64,000 nucleotides of DNA from Ceratothoa steindachneri (GCA_963969495.1 OZ018327.1:35841282-35905281), one strand, 5' to 3'; counted from the first letter of the stretch, positions 25,267 through 37,285 are shown. Notes: generated by a model from the letters alone, not told the origin. A program made the numbers and translations.

Positions 25267-26634
25267 TGTAGCCAAATTAATTACCAATTTGTATTAAAGA
25301 GAAGTGTCTTTTCCCAATCCTTTTTTGTCCGCTTATGCGCTAGGACGGCTGTTAAATGGAAAACCCAATTAAGACAGACTAAGATGTAGTAATGGGCGTT
25401 TTCTTAAGATTTGAGCTAATTGCCCCTTGCCGTTAAATAGGATCGGATAGTTTTCGTTGGTGTGACTCTTATAACGGAAGAGAACATAAGTTGAAGAGAA
25501 TCTCTTAGCGAGCTCGAAGGACCGTGTGAGGAAATTCCACGTGGAATCTCCTGTTCAGAACGGAACTTCCATGCGCTGTAAAATGCTCGGTTAGGCTTAA
25601 ATTGGTAAGCCTACCCCCCCCCCCCCCTTCCACAAGCGGTAGCCTCGAACCGCGTCCACCACGATTCACCTTTACACGGGCTAGAATGGCCTCTGCATGA
25701 AGATTCGAGGCCATTCGAGAGTAGAGCGGTTTCCCGCTACCCCCCCCCCCCCCCGCGGGAAGAGTCTCGGACATAAATAGTGCTCGACTCCCATGAGGAG
25801 GCAGAGAGTTGAGAAGTCTTGCCCAGACCTCAAGAAAATTCCCTTAGTTCCAAGTCAGGTGCTAACAACAAAGCAAAGTGACGTCTGAACTATTTTTTTG
25901 TAGTGGAATTAACCCCAACCAGTGAGGTAATTCCATTTAACGATCGCTACCGAGTGATTTTTTCGACTTCTATCGTCAACTCCTACCGAAGCCCTCCTCG
26001 TTCGCCCCTCGTTTTCGGGTAGCCGAAATACTCTCCCTTGGACCGGACGTTACCGCCCCCTCCCTTTTTCTTGGAGAACGGTCATCACTTTAACATCCCG
26101 CTCAGAAGCTTCGAGCGGCCTCGCCTCACGTGCAGAAGACATCCGTGAAGCCTTACCCTGACGTCTCACCCGGAATCCTCCGTAAGCCAACCCCTCTCCC
26201 CCTCCAGTAACCCATTTGCGTTAATTCCCCCCATTTGAATAGTCTCCTCCCGTAACACCTTAAGTTTTTACTTCATAGTCTGATTCCTAACTACAATTCC
26301 CCCCCCCCACCTTCGTTCATCTGAAGTAATTTTCCCCTTTTATTCTCTGATGTAATTTTTGCTCATCATTTCTCACATTATTTTTTATGTAAATAAAATT
26401 ATATTTTTGTACATGCCTTTTTAAATAACCTTGAGCTTTGCCATTGCCCATAACATACCTGACCTCGTTGCACTTTTATCTAGTTGTTTCGCCCGTTGAA
26501 ACTCGTAGCGTTCCGTCCCTTTTGTCGGTTCGCCTTGAAGTTATCGGTCCCTCCCCCCATAGATATAATATGGTATTGATATAATGTAATGTCATACCAC
26601 GACATATACATTTATTAATATACATATTATATAA
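25267..26634 (+). mobile_element. 5' LTR of a Ty3/Gypsy-type retrotransposon
   Basis: The 71-bp array stops at TGTAGCCAAATTAATTACC, a TG start as expected for an LTR. Within it ACATAAATAGTGCTCG (about 25,771) is a likely TATA region, and AATAAA-type signals sit near 26,390. The right end is placed before TTTGGTGTCAAGTGTG (26,637), which resembles the primer-binding site of invertebrate Gypsy elements. A gag ORF follows. There is no second LTR in the window, so the boundaries are inferred from one copy. Confidence 0.55.
25771..25800 (+). promoter_or_regulatory. Putative LTR promoter (TATA region)
   Basis: ATAAATAG followed by TGCTCGACTCCC and a GAGAGTTGAGAAG stretch resembles an LTR TATA box with a downstream transcription start. 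Support is positional only. Confidence 0.35.
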
Positions 26635-27071
26635 ATTTGGTGTCAAGTGTGTTTGGGGTTTTTACGAAACTGTGTCATTTTAATTTCGACATTAGAAGTT
26701 TCCTTGTTATTCGCGTATACCCCTTTTATTTTAATTTTTGTATTGTACTGGCAGAAGGCAAGTTCAAGTTAATTGAAGAGCAGTGGAACGTTAATCTATT
26801 TAGATTTTGTGTTAGACCCCAGGTAATTAATTTTTTATGGTGTTTGAATTTTGGAGACTCTCCTGGTTATTAATCCAAAGAGTTAAGGTCTTTGGTGTCC
26901 TAATTCCGGTAGGACCATTTTAATTTTTTTCCGCTTAGAAACAGCAGAGGTAAGTAGCTGTATCTTATTTTTTTGTGATCAAGGCCTTCACGAATATTCA
27001 AATATTCGTTTCGCGTGAGTAGTGTCCAGCCTCGCTCGCGTATCAGTGTTCTCTCAGTTAACTGCGTAAAA

Positions 27072-28160
27072 ATGTCATCCTTCGAAAAATTCAAGAGTCA
27101 GGGTGAAATGTTAGGTCTTTCGGGCAAAGACCTGCTAAATTACGTACAGGAAGAAAAGAGGAACGAACGGGCAGAGCGAAGGGAAGAGGAACTAAGAAAA
27201 ACGGAGATGGAGAACAAACTGAAGATGGAGATGGAGGAGAACAAATTGAAGATGGAGATGGAGGAGAAAAAACTGAAGGTGGAAATAGAGGAAAACAAAC
27301 TAAAGATGGAGATGGAGGAGAAAAAACTGAAGATGGAGATGGAGATGGAGGAGAACAAACTGAAGATGGATATGGAAGAACGTGAACAAATTTGGCAGCA
27401 TGAGCTGGAAATGAGCCGAAATCAAATGGATTCCCAGTCCATCGGTTCCCGGGCTGAAATTCCCCAAACTCCTTCAGTCCATCTTCCCACTTTTAATGAT
27501 GGAGAGGACTTTGGGTCATTTTTCACCCATTTTGAGAGAATCTTCCAGATCAATAGATGGGATCTCGAAAATGATCGCGTCGCTCGCTTACTTCCCCTCC
27601 TAAATGCCCAGTTAAGAGATATATTCGTCTTCCTTCCCCCAGAAGCGACGTTGTACTATTCCACGTTAAAGTCCGAATTGTTAGCCGCTGTTCATATGAA
27701 TAGCGAATTCTACCGCTCCTGATTCCGCCAGGAAAGGTTTCGCCCTGGCCAAACATTTGGACAACACGGGTACATCCTCCAAAGACACCTTTAGTGTTGG
27801 CTGGATGCGTGTAAGATTCCCCAGGTCTACGAGTCCCTTCTGGACTTTTTCCTTAGGGATCAGCTTTTAGCTGCCGTGGCTCCCGAAATTCGCGCCTTCA
27901 TTAAGGATAAACGTTGCGCCACTTTCAAGGAGTGCTTGGAAGAGGCCGATGTCTACGCGGGTAGTCACTATTTATACCCTAAGGATGTTAAAAAGGCTCC
28001 CCAATCGCCCCCCAAAACTAAATTTTATGGCGCTAGTCCCTCGAAGCCAAGAAATTTCCATCCATCGGAACACCGAGACGTTAAGCCCCTAGTTTCTTCT
28101 CCCCCGGTTGTGCCGTACCAAAAGAACTCGATCGTCTGCTACACCTGCGGATTACAGGAT
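27072..28160 (+). pseudogene. LTR-retrotransposon Gag, truncated in its zinc knuckle
   Basis: The first ATG in frame is 27,072. Residues about 35-110 are a charged coiled coil made of repeated KLKMEMEEN-type nonapeptides (27-bp DNA repeats). After it comes a capsid-like region with VHLPTFNDGEDFGSFFTHFE, a common start of Gypsy Gag capsids. TGA (27,720) replaces a likely Arg codon and TAG follows near 27,792. The same frame continues with FLRDQLLAAVAPEIRAFI and KECLEEADVYAGSHY. It ends in CYTCG, the first half of a CCHC knuckle, after which the sequence changes to unrelated DNA at about 28,160. Protease, RT and integrase are absent. The element is dead and 3'-truncated. Confidence 0.75.
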
Positions 28161-28199
28161 GAGATTATAGGAGGGTATTACAAGTATAATTGACTTGTA

Positions 28200-28770
28200 A
28201 AAAAGGATGGGAAGTGTAGGATAGTATGGTTGATTTGTGGGGAAGGCAGTGAAATATAACGTAACGTAATGAAATATATGAAAAGTATGGAGTGAAATGT
28301 AAGGTGAAGTGAGGTAAGGTATGGTAAGATAACTAAGGTAACTATGATGGACTGTGAATTTGGATCTGAAATGAGAGAAGTAACCAGAATTATGACCTAC
28401 TCTCGTATGGCTGTTTGCAGAGAATAAGTCTGAGAGGATTTATAACTGACCTTGATTCGAAGTAAAGGGGATCACGAATGAATGGGTGACTGCTTCTAAG
28501 CAGGCAGCTAAAGGCGTGCGTTCGTGTGTGCGTGTCGGTATAAGGGAGAATCTTTTACTAAAGGGATTTTGGAGGAATATATTTTGAAAGTAAAATTGGT
28601 TTCCCGTTTATGTTGAGATGGGTTACAATTTGAATATATATACATTGAAAATCATCCTGATTATTTGATTGGAGAACATTTTAATATACTAAAATTTCCT
28701 GGGAGTCTCGCCATTATAGGAATGCCCTAGAGGGCATTGCTATAGCGTTTAGGCCACTCACTTGAGATGG
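28200..28770. other. No gene recognised
   Basis: Purine-rich GGTAAGG/GAAATG-type words at 28,230-28,350, then unremarkable sequence. No similarity recognised. Confidence 0.5.
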
Positions 28771-28779
28771 CATTTGACG

Positions 28780-29030
28780 TGGCAGGAGTGTTCTGAAGTT
28801 GGCGCAGCGAAGAGACAGATTTGGTGTACTTCACAGTACAGATATTGCGCAGTTTCTCCACAAACTTGGAGTGCCACATCGCCAACCCGAAGATTGAAGG
28901 TTGTTCATTGAAAGCACCAAGCGATCGCTGAAATGTGTTCTGCTTCACAACGGCAACCAGTTTGCCTCCGTACCTCTCGCTCACTCGACTACACTAAAGG
29001 AGAAGTATGAAATGGTCTACTACATGCTAG
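28780..29030 (+). pseudogene. Unclassified multicopy protein family, copy B (middle fragment)
   Basis: Plus-strand frames give an EETDLVYFT-like block, LGVPHRQPED, then RSLKCVLLHNGNQFASVPLAHS and LKEKYEMV. Nucleotide similarity to 33,395-33,500 is obvious: both share AAGAGACAGAT, ATATTGCGCAG and CCAACCCGAAGATTGAAG. This is the middle of the family of which copy A shows the C-terminal half and copy C the N-terminal half. One frameshift lies before the RSLK block. Only about 250 bp survive, so it is a fragment. Confidence 0.6.
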
Positions 29031-29311
29031 TGTAGCAACTGCCCATATAATTTGAATTTCTACAAAAGTAATATGTAAACATGTAAACACTCTTAAAATA
29101 TATACGAAATTAAATATAAGAAATGTCTTACGCATAAATCACTTAAGCGATAACAAAAATTCAAAAACGTGTTTTCCCCTTAGCCAATAGTATTTGAGAA
29201 TTTCAAGGACACGAGTGGTGTCTTGTCGAACGGTTTGAGCGAGAGGCTCCCAACTAGATATGTAGTTAAAGTTTGTCAAAATTACAACTGTTACTGAAAT
29301 ATTTTATTTGT

Positions 29312-29723
29312 AAGGGGGGATCTTGCGCTTCGCTACTAAGATTAAAATTTAAAATCTAAAGAAAGCAGCCATGGTTAAATTTTTATAAATTTTCTGAACT
29401 TTGCCAATTATAATAATTTTAAAAACGAACTTTAAACTAAATTTCCTTCATTTCAAAATATCACGTTGCTAAAATATTGAATTATAGAAGATATATAAAA
29501 ATAAATTTTCTGAACTTCACCATTTGTAATTCTTTGGGTTTTAAAAATTCACAAAATTTCGATACTTATATTTATTTCTGAACTTCACCATTTTGTTTTT
29601 TGATATTATAAAAGAATGATTAAAAATAACTTTGATAAAAATACATTGGTCATAATCTAACTAAGATGAAATTATTATTCAAATACTCAAAAATATCCCC
29701 TACTTAAATCATAGAGTTAGTGA

Positions 29724-29732
<9 letters not shown>
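29312..29732 (+). mobile_element. AT-rich dispersed family (copy 3)
   Basis: Starts in a truncated GC head (GGGGGGATCTTGCGCTTCGC), then CTACTAAGATTAAAATTT, AGCAGCCATGGTTAAA, CTGAACTTTGCCAATTATAA and the tail ATAGAGTTAGTGATGAT, which runs straight into an (AT)n tract. It faces copy 4 (31,713-32,193) with the tails inward. Confidence 0.75.

Positions 29733-29808
<76 letters not shown>
29726..29808. repeat. (AT)n microsatellite
   Basis: About 41 uninterrupted AT units starting directly at the tail of the AT-rich family copy. Confidence 0.97.
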
Positions 29809-29809
<1 letters not shown>

Positions 29810-30150
29810 CAGGAATATGAAGACATATGCGATGGTTACGAACATTTAATTTTCCGGATGTTTCGGTCATTAACGATGACCATCATCAGCGAATTCTAAA
29901 TACAAATAATTATTTTTATAAGAATAACTAAACTCAGCAATAAAAAACAGGACAGGAATCGAAAATAATAACGGAAAGCAAGAAGTTAAAATGAAATATA
30001 TAATCCTAAACCGTTGAAAGCAAATAAGTGAAAATCTATTAATAAGAAATTGATTAATATCGTAAAAAATAACTAAATTAAATAATAATCCAATGAATTT
30101 AAAATATGCATAATAAACATGAATTAAATTTCTATTGAAATACAAAAATT
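29810..30150 (-). mobile_element. Possible 3' end of a Penelope-like element
   Basis: On the minus strand LEFADDGHR is followed by a stop, GTTAATGACCGAAACATCCG and sequence leading into the (AT)n tract. A short imperfect hairpin with a CGAAAC string just after the stop is typical of the 3' ends of Penelope-like elements, compare the GTTTCCGTCGAAACC string at 34,428 after the element at 33.7 kb. The upstream 85 codons are open but unrecognised. Confidence 0.35.
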
Positions 30151-30960
30151 GTAAACTATAGTAATAGAGTCAAAAGCAAAGGAAAAGAAAAAAAAATAAT
30201 CCCATGAGCAGCAAATAGAAGAATAGAAGAAACTCAATATAAACTATAGCAAGAAAGAATTATAAGGGCAGGGGAAACAATCCACAATAAGTTAGATAAG
30301 GGGGTATGTAATCGAAGCGGATATTAATAGATGGAGCGAAGCAAGTAATTCAATTAAGTTAAATTTAATTAATTTATTAGTGAAAGTGATGAAATTGTGT
30401 GGTAAGTATATAAAGGTATGAAAATGGTTTCTAGTTTGCCCTGGTGTTAGGCCATCACAAGCATTCTTCTCATTTTTCTTTTTAATATTCAAATTTTCCT
30501 CCTTCATTAATTAAGTTAAATTTTAAGTGATTGAACATTAAATAATACGAGTAGACTAAGGCACGAAAGTTTGAATATTAAATAATCAATAATGGAGGGG
30601 TCAAAAAGGACGACTAAAACAATAAATTAAGGAAAAGTCAATCATAAGCTAGATCATTTAGATATTAATGGGACAAACTAAAATAGAAATAAAAATTTCT
30701 CTGCACCTTATAACGGTGAAGCTGGGAGTAACAACTGATATTATGGACAGAATTAGGCAAAAAGAAAACTATTAAGGGGGATGTGGTTGGTTGTACATTT
30801 ACTATATAGTGAATAATTTAAGGGATGATGAATAATCATTGAGTTCCGGGTTAATTTGCTTTGAGAGCAACCTAACAGTTAATAATCTACACTTGGCCAC
30901 TGCTGTTTTCTCCATAGATGACACCCAGTACCAAGAAGAGTCTGTCCGGGCAAGGGGATC
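30150..30960. other. AT-rich DNA, nothing recognised
   Basis: A-rich plus strand with scattered TAATTAATT words. No coding similarity. Confidence 0.5.
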
Positions 30961-30968
30961 TGGAGGGG

Positions 30969-31175
30969 ATTTGAAACCCTTATGTTGTTTTTCATTCTCT
31001 TTCGAATGATATAATTGCCAAAGTCCCTCTAAGGTTAGCCGGGGAATTATTTTGGAATAACATTATAACTATTCGGCCGATTCTAACGAAATTTGAAACC
31101 CTTATGCTGTTTTACATTTTCTTTCCAATGATATAGATGCCAAAGTCCTCCTATGGTTAGTCGGGGAATTATTGA
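30969..31175. repeat. Two-copy tandem duplication, about 121 bp
   Basis: ATTTGAAACCCTTATG at about 30,969 and again at about 31,090, each followed by TGTTTT-CATT-TCTTTC-AATGATATA, GCCAAAGTCC and GGTTAG(C/T)CGGGGAATTATT. Divergence is about one base in ten. Confidence 0.8.
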
Positions 31176-31712
31176 AAGTTTTGAAGGTAGTAAGGTCATA
31201 AATCAGAATAAGTGAGAGCACGCAACTTTTGGTCAGCAGACCTTGTTTGTATAACGTTGGATTGCAATACAACAAAGAGGCACCGTGGGACGTCCATTAC
31301 ACCTGCCTATGACCCTAACTATAAAAGAAGTAGTGCTGTGATAGACCAGACAGGGACTAAATCCAAATCCTGATGTTCCTTGGTCAAGAACAATGACAAA
31401 CAGTAAGTAGTACCTGACACCTAACATCCATAGCATGTACTGGTATGTATGTATTTTGTTTTAGAAATAAATTATCCTAGTGGTTACAATCATCAAAGGG
31501 TACGGTACACTGTTGGTCTTCTGTGCGGCTATCAGTACAAATTGTGTTCCCATATGATTATATCCAACATCCCAACCCCTAATTCTTTTTGACATTATTA
31601 TTATATTAGGTGTTTCACCACCGTAGACACCACAGGGTGATGTGCATTCTTTTTCGCAACTTGAACACTGTGTACGGGTATTTTCTATTTATATGCTGCA
31701 AAAACTTTTCTT

Positions 31713-31755
<43 letters not shown>

Positions 31756-32193
31756 CTAACTATAATTTAAGAAGGGGATTTTTTGAGCATTTGAATAATA
31801 ATTTCATCTTAGTTTGGTTATGACTTGTTTTTTTATCAAAGTTATTTCTAATAATTCTTTTACAATATAAAAAAACAAAATGGTGAAGTTCAGAAATAAA
31901 TATAAGTATCAAAATTTTGTGAATTTTTTAAAACCCAAAGAATTACAAATGGTGAAGTTCAGAAAATTTGCTTTTATATATCTTCTCTATAACTATATTT
32001 TAGCAACGTGATACTTTAAAAGGGGGGAGATTTAGTTCAGAGTTCATTTTTAAAATTATTATAATTAACGAAGTTCAGAAAATTTAGAAAAATTTAACCA
32101 TGGCTGTTTTTTTTTTAGATTTTAAATTTAAATCTTAGTAGCGAAGCGCAAGCTCCCCCCGTAGGGGAAAGTGGCGAAGCCATTGCCTGGTTT
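31713..32193 (-). mobile_element. AT-rich dispersed family (copy 4), with (ATC)n tail
   Basis: Reverse orientation. A pure (ATC)n run at 31,713-31,755 abuts ACTAACTATAATTTAAGAAG, the complement of the family tail. The body holds GAAGTTCAGAAAATTT and AACCATGGCTG. The head at 32,140-32,190 is GCGAAGCGCAAGCTCCCCCC, then a GTAGGGG loop region and GTGGCGAAGCCATTGCCTGG, so the GC hairpin is complete. It is the best copy for defining both ends. Confidence 0.8.
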
Positions 32194-32468
32194 CTTTAAA
32201 TAAACGAATTTTGAACAGTTTACATGCCTCAATTTTGGACTAAACTTGTATTTTTCTTTTGCAGGTGAAATGAAATGGATTCAGCCAGAAGTTCTATCAA
32301 AAATAAGACCGAGGTATTCTGTTGCAGGTATCCAGTCACAAGTTTCATAAAGCGTTCTTACCATGCTTATTTTGCTATGAAACTTGGTGACCGGGATAAA
32401 GCTTTGGCACCACACATAGCATGACGAACATGCACCGAGTATCTGCGTCGTTGGACCAAGGGCAAGAA

Positions 32469-32994
32469 TAGTTTAATTAGTTAGTTAGTCAGCGCCAATC
32501 CTTCCATGATACTGGGAGGATTCCCGACCGGATAATAAAATGGACATAAAGTTTAGTATGACAATCGCCGGTCGGCCCGAGGGCACCAGGAACCGGTCTT
32601 CTTTTGGGAAGAGGTGCCAGAAAGTATTATGTTTTTGACACCAAACAGCGTTCAGTTGGAAGCCTTCGCCACCTTGTGGGAGATGGACCGGTTCCGCGTC
32701 AGAGGTACGTGGATATAGATATCCATTAGCTGGATTCCTTGAAACAGAGATAGTGTGTGTTGTGCTGCGAAGACCGGAGATGAAAGAAGGCAGTGTTGTG
32801 ATTGGCTATGTATGAGGTGAGAGGTGTAAGATCCACCCACCTGAAAACGGGGTGAGCACAGCGCGTCCACCAGTCGGTAGCCATATCTCTACGTGCGCTG
32901 ATGTTTGTGTCCGCTCATGCCGGGATTCGGTATCGAACCCGGCACCGCGACGTTGGGAGGCCAACGCCTTATCCAGTCAGCTAGCATGAGCTCT
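32469..32994 (-). mobile_element. tRNA-headed SINE with 9-bp target-site duplication
   Basis: The element runs right to left. A tRNA-like head at 32,991-32,913 is followed by a body of about 430 bp and an (ACTAA)-type tail ending GACTAACTAACTAATTAAAC near 32,471. GGGCAAGAA occurs on both sides, at 32,460-32,468 and 32,995-33,003, as a 9-bp target duplication. Removing the insert rejoins the WTKGKN and KFRIPMV blocks of the host gene relic, which independently proves insertion. Box A (TAGCTGACTGG) and box B (GGGTTCGATACC) are both present. The A+B boxes and simple tail suggest pol III transcription and LINE-driven mobility, as known for SINEs. Confidence 0.88.
32913..32991 (-). tRNA. tRNA-like SINE head (not a functional tRNA)
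   Basis: Acceptor arms GCTCATG (32,991-32,985) and CATGAGC (32,919-32,913) pair perfectly. The D region is TAGCTGACTGGATAAGG. The anticodon stem is odd (CGTTGG/CCAACG closing a four-base loop). The T region carries GGTTCGATACC but has an enlarged self-complementary loop (TTCG ATAC CGAA). These deviations and the SINE context argue against a working tRNA. Confidence 0.6.
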
Positions 32995-33734
32995 GGGCAA
33001 GAAGAGTTGTCTAAAGTTTCGAATTCCCATGGTTTAAAGGCAACCGACAAACCATGACACGGATTGATGCTACTTCTGTGCGATTGGTTTGACTGGGTTC
33101 AACAGAAAGAACAGGAGCAGCCTCAAGTATCCTAATCTTTAATCAGCACATCGTCCTGTAGCTCATTGTGATGAAATTCCACTACCTGTCTTTGTAAAAC
33201 TTCCTAAAATTAGTGACGAAGTTTCATCCAGTGTTGAAGAAAATGAATTTTCCACAAGAGGATCTAAATGATTTAGTTACTTGTCAAAGTACTCTACCGA
33301 ACTGTTGGTATCTTAATTGAAGAAAGAAACTCCTCCCTGACAGTGCTCGCATCACCTTCTACCGCAAAAGACATCAAAGAGTGCCTCCGTTTATTTACTC
33401 TGAAGAGACAGATCTTGTGTACTGTACATATATTGCGCAGCTTCTATACAATCTTGGAATACCACAATACCAACCCGAAGATTGAAGCCTTTGATGTCAT
33501 TATTAAAAACAAGCTTTTGTCTAACCTAACATTACCCTTACCGTGTAATAAAATTGTAAAGTTGGTTCAAAATATCAAAAGTAAACAATAAATCATATTG
33601 TTCTGTTTACCGGAAACCAACCAACTCTAATACCTAGATTCACTATTTCTCTTGCCATCAATAATCGGTCAAAAGGTCCGAAGTTTCTCCCATTTTTCTG
33701 AGATCATATCTCATATGCGATCCTTGTTTCCTGC

Positions 33735-34450
33735 AGGATGAAATTAACCCGGTCGTCCAAACATTCATTGAGCTACAGTATCCCCTTAAGTTCCTAGAAA
33801 AATGTCATTATGAAGGCAGAACAAACTCTTACTCACCAGCTAATCCTGAGGAAAAAGAATGTAATAATATTGCATTCCCATTACTCGCCCCAATTAATTA
33901 ATTTTAAAAAGTTGGCACGGGCCAACAACATCAATGTCGACTTTCAATATGAAAAAACGATCCGAAATAGTCTGTCTAAAATTAGATCTACCTATAAAGA
34001 ACAGGTCGTTTATTATATTCCCTAAAATATTTGCTATCAAGTATACAACGGCAAAAGCAGCAGATTCTCCAAGAGAATGAAGGAACACGAATGCATGGGA
34101 CGTGGAAGCCTATCATTTAGCCTGTTCCTGCACTTGTCAAATGAAAACCATTCACTTGACATTGATAATGCAAAAATAATTTATATTTCCCACAACTATA
34201 TACATAGGCGTCTAATATAATCAGCTCCTAAGGAAATATCAAATTTTAATACTTCCGATGGGCAATTCAACACTAATCCCTTGATAAGCAGAAGACTCGT
34301 CTGGCCTCTGATAAAATATCTCGAAGCTCCATACCTCCCCCTAATTACACTCCGACTTGTATATTTGTGTGTCCTTAGGCTAAGCATCTCTCTGTATTTA
34401 TTAGTTTGCCAGCGATTGAAAATGAGGATGTTTCCGTCGAAACCTGTTTT
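33735..34450 (+). pseudogene. Penelope-like element: RT C-terminus and GIY-YIG-type domain, decayed
   Basis: Penelope-like elements couple an RT to a GIY-YIG endonuclease. Here 33,735-33,900 gives PVVQTFIELQYPLKFLEK and SYSPANPEEKECNNIAFPLL (the linker after the RT). Then, one frame over, come INFKKLARANNINVDFQYEK and KEQVVYYIP followed by a stop where CxxC normally follows. NGKSSRFSKRMKEHE corresponds to the G-x-T-x-R-x-L-x-x-R-x-x-EH block. HNYIHRRLI and SDGQFNTNPL match the C-terminal SDGQ block. GAGGATGTTTCCGTCGAAAC near 34,425 looks like the usual 3' end. At least one frameshift and two stops kill it. The catalytic GIY-YIG tyrosines are only partly kept. Confidence 0.7.
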
Positions 34451-34859
34451 CTCTCTCCCAACCCTCCAACCCTCTGGATAGAGAACTATCAGCTGAGAGC
34501 AATAAAAACTATTCATCAGAATTCACGTGATAAATAAGTCTGTACATAGCAACAGCATTTCTTACACCCCTCGGTGCAACAAAACATAAACGACTGTTGT
34601 TGCACATCAAATTATATAGCATTAATATGAAGACAAGGCATAAAATTATTCCATAACCTAAATCAAGTTCGATCTAAAACTCTATGGAATAGTGTTTGTT
34701 GGCAATGGCACCTCCCTGACGGTTCTTCTAAGAAACCGCTATTTTTAATCTTCTGCCGGTATTTTAGAACTGTCTTCCTTCCATATTTTCATCAGTTCGT
34801 TTCATATTAGTGTATTGATGTTGCGCATAGAAATCCAATTCCAGCTGCATATTTTCAAT

Positions 34860-35760
34860 CGGGCTGTGGCCACGAGACTGGCTTGACTTTTTTTATATGC
34901 TGATTTTATGGAGCGTCGTGTTGCAGAAACACCCAAATACGCTTTATCTTAAGGGTATTGGCTGCCTTAGTGAATTTTCTGGCTAATATATCACGTTACA
35001 TCGCTCTTTCTATCTTCCCATAAAGTACATGATATCGATCTGTACCACGCAAAGGGTAACATCCCAATACCATTATATTACTACACCATGTTTCAGGTTA
35101 TGAAGTTGTTTTTTGGTTTGTCACTTTATTCTTTTTCCTCCGAACCTGAAAGGAAACTAGACCAAATAACTCCATTATAGTCTCATCAGACCAAATAAGA
35201 ATACTGATAAGAGGACACTCTTTTTTTAGGAGACTTTTTTATTTTAAAAAAGACTAGTTTTAATAAAAATTCTCCTAAAAGAAAATCTTCCTTTTCTCAC
35301 TATTTAAAAGTTCGTGACTGTTACATTTTCAACGTAAAGAACATTAGACTTATGGAAATACTAATTAGCAAATGTGAGACGCTCCTCCGCGTCGTACTTT
35401 TTCACCGACGCCAGTTTTTATGTTCACCCGTTCTACAAGATCGTAGCTTTATTGATTTTCGGAGGTGTAATAGTCGTCCCCACGGATTTGGGGCCATGTA
35501 TCAGCCCCTTGAGATAAGTTTGCCCTTTTTTCCCAGGTGGAAATCTTTAATGATAGTCTTGGGAGTAGTTTGCCTGTTTTCCTCACCATTCTTATACGTC
35601 TTTTAACAGAAAGGCTAAAGATCTTTCGGGTGCCACTGAATCAAGGATGGTTTTCTTTTCGGTCATGGCCCTTCACTTGTATTGTATCAAAGCAACCTTG
35701 CTTGGAGAAAGAACTAGATTTTTAGCAATAGCTCTATAACCCTTTGCCTCTAATATACAA
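34860..35760 (-). pseudogene. Tc1-like transposase relic
   Basis: The minus strand reads from the DNA-binding end leftwards: GYRAIAKNLVLSPSKVALI (helix-turn-helix, 35,740), TTIKD-like (35,560), LIWSDETIMELFG (35,190, first catalytic Asp kept), NIMVLGCYPLRGTD (35,060) and KIKRIWVFLQHDAP (34,930, where the second Asp block FQQDN is shifted). Several frames and stops. No terminal inverted repeats could be fixed. The typical family length of about 340 residues agrees with the span. Confidence 0.6.
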
Positions 35761-36185
35761 ATTAATAATGACATGTCTGCCATCTGCAGAAGGTTCGTTT
35801 GGCTTCAGCATTCTGTTTCCTGTTGCAATGATAGGGAGCAACACATTGACAAATGTTACTTTTTTTCAATCACGTTGGCTATTATTTCAAATTTCAGTCT
35901 TCCAGAGACGTTTTAAATGAATTACAGTTGCACAATTTAAACTTCTATTCTACATTTTGTAGTAATTAAACACTTTTAGATATTCAATACATTTTGGCCT
36001 CGAATAATATAATTAGCCGATAAACCTTTTGTTCGTACTTATTATTATAGATGTTATAAATACATCTCTTCAAATTTTGGACAAAATAATTGTAATAAAA
36101 TAGTAATTTATGCAATAATTTTTTTTTCTAAGCCTGAATTGAATACTTATTTATCCCACTGTAGGAACTGGACTTGACCTTATAC

Positions 36186-36313
36186 TTAACCCCTTGCTGC
36201 CCAAATCAAATCCTATATAAAAAAATATAATAACCTTTAAATCAACATGTATTAAGAGTCAAAATGTTTAATTTTATGTGGTTCCACTGGCATCTTAGCC
36301 CTTAAATGGTTAA
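36186..36313. mobile_element. Candidate piggyBac-type MITE
   Basis: TTAA flanks both sides (36,186 and 36,310). The inner ends are CCCCTTGCTGCC and, reversed, CCATTTAAGGGCTAAGATGCC, which share only short matches. Size (about 128 bp) and TTAA ends fit, but inverted repeats are weak. Confidence 0.3.
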
Positions 36314-36329
36314 ACTACTTTGAATTATG

Positions 36330-37090
36330 TAATATGAGACTGATCTCTACTTGTAATCACCTACAGTACGTGTTCTTACGTACTGCCATCTGTACTCGAG
36401 ACAAGTCTGATAAGAACAATGAGAAGCGAATGGCAGTACTCATTTTATTTCTTAATTTATTGCAAAAGACGCGAAAACCAACGGAAGCATCTGCAGCAGG
36501 AAGTGTTAAAATAACGTTTACTAAAAGAGGAGGCTTCTTGGCGCACGGTGAGGCCACGCAACTCTCTCCCAGCGTAATCTCCCTTCTGCATTTTGAAAAT
36601 CAAAGCAAAAAATAACAAGATAATCTCTGTAAAGAAATTGATAAAGTTGAGAGAAGTAAAACTGTATGATTTATAACTAGTCCCTGATTCTCCTGTTGAT
36701 TTTTGGAGACAAGAGGGGACCAAATTGCGGATGTTGGGGAGTGAGAGGGGTAGGGGGTCACGCAATCCGTTAGGTGTTAGCTGCCACATGGTTCCCCATG
36801 CTACACTCCCCCTTCTCCCTGAGGGGGCTCACCTGTAAAAGAAATAGGGCCTTTGTGAACGTAACTTACACTAGGTTGACATAAAACCTTCGTTCGAAAT
36901 TACCACTACATTAACCAGTAAAGGGTGTCGCGTCTTTACCACAAATCCTATAAATAGATAGTCAAGTTTTAAACAAATTTGTAACTTTTTTTATACTCCA
37001 TGCTTACAAATTTACCCCAGAGAAACCATGGAAACGACCCACAAATCTTGCGAAATCCAAAGTCAATTCGCCAGGAATTTATGCACGGAA
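36330..37090. other. No gene recognised
   Basis: The frames here (for example 36,334-36,615) overlap on both strands and show no similarity I know. Confidence 0.45.
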
Positions 37091-37097
37091 AGACGTT

Positions 37098-37285
37098 TAA
37101 GAACTTGCCGTTGGCATGGAAACAAGCGGCTGAGGACTGGCGTGATATCAAGACGTTTATGAAGGGGGAAATAGAGACAGTAGAGAGGCTTAAAAACTTG
37201 ACGTTGGCATGGGAACAAGCAATAAGGACCGGTCTGATATCGAGACTTTTATGAAGGGGGAGATGGAGACAGTAGAGACTGTTTG
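37098..37285. repeat. Two-copy tandem duplication, about 94 bp
   Basis: Copies at about 37,098 and 37,191 share AACTTG, GTTGGCATGG, ACAAGC, GATATC, TTTATGAAGGGGGA and GAGACAGTAGAGA. About one base in eight differs. Confidence 0.8.

Larger units (their letters stand above)
32240..33590 (+). pseudogene. Unclassified multicopy protein family, copy C (N-terminal half)
   Basis: Before the SINE: a methionine at 32,276 and blocks FCCRYPVTSFIKRSYHAYF and KLGDRDKALAPHIACRTCTE (near 32,380), ending in RRWTKGKN. After the SINE the protein resumes in order: a KFRIPMV-RQPTNH block (33,010), GLTGFNRKNRSSLKYPNL (33,090), LNDLVT (33,265), DSARITFYRKR (33,340), EETDLVYCTYIAQLLYN (33,400) and QYQPEDW (33,470). 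Copy A shares the GDQDKRWAPH and GVPMVWRE equivalents, tying the copies to one family. Several stops and frame changes are needed. An acceptor-like TTTTGCAG at 32,258-32,266 precedes the ATG, which may mean an intron in the intact gene. Cys-x2-Cys in RTC and later blocks suggest metal binding, but the function is unknown. Confidence 0.6.
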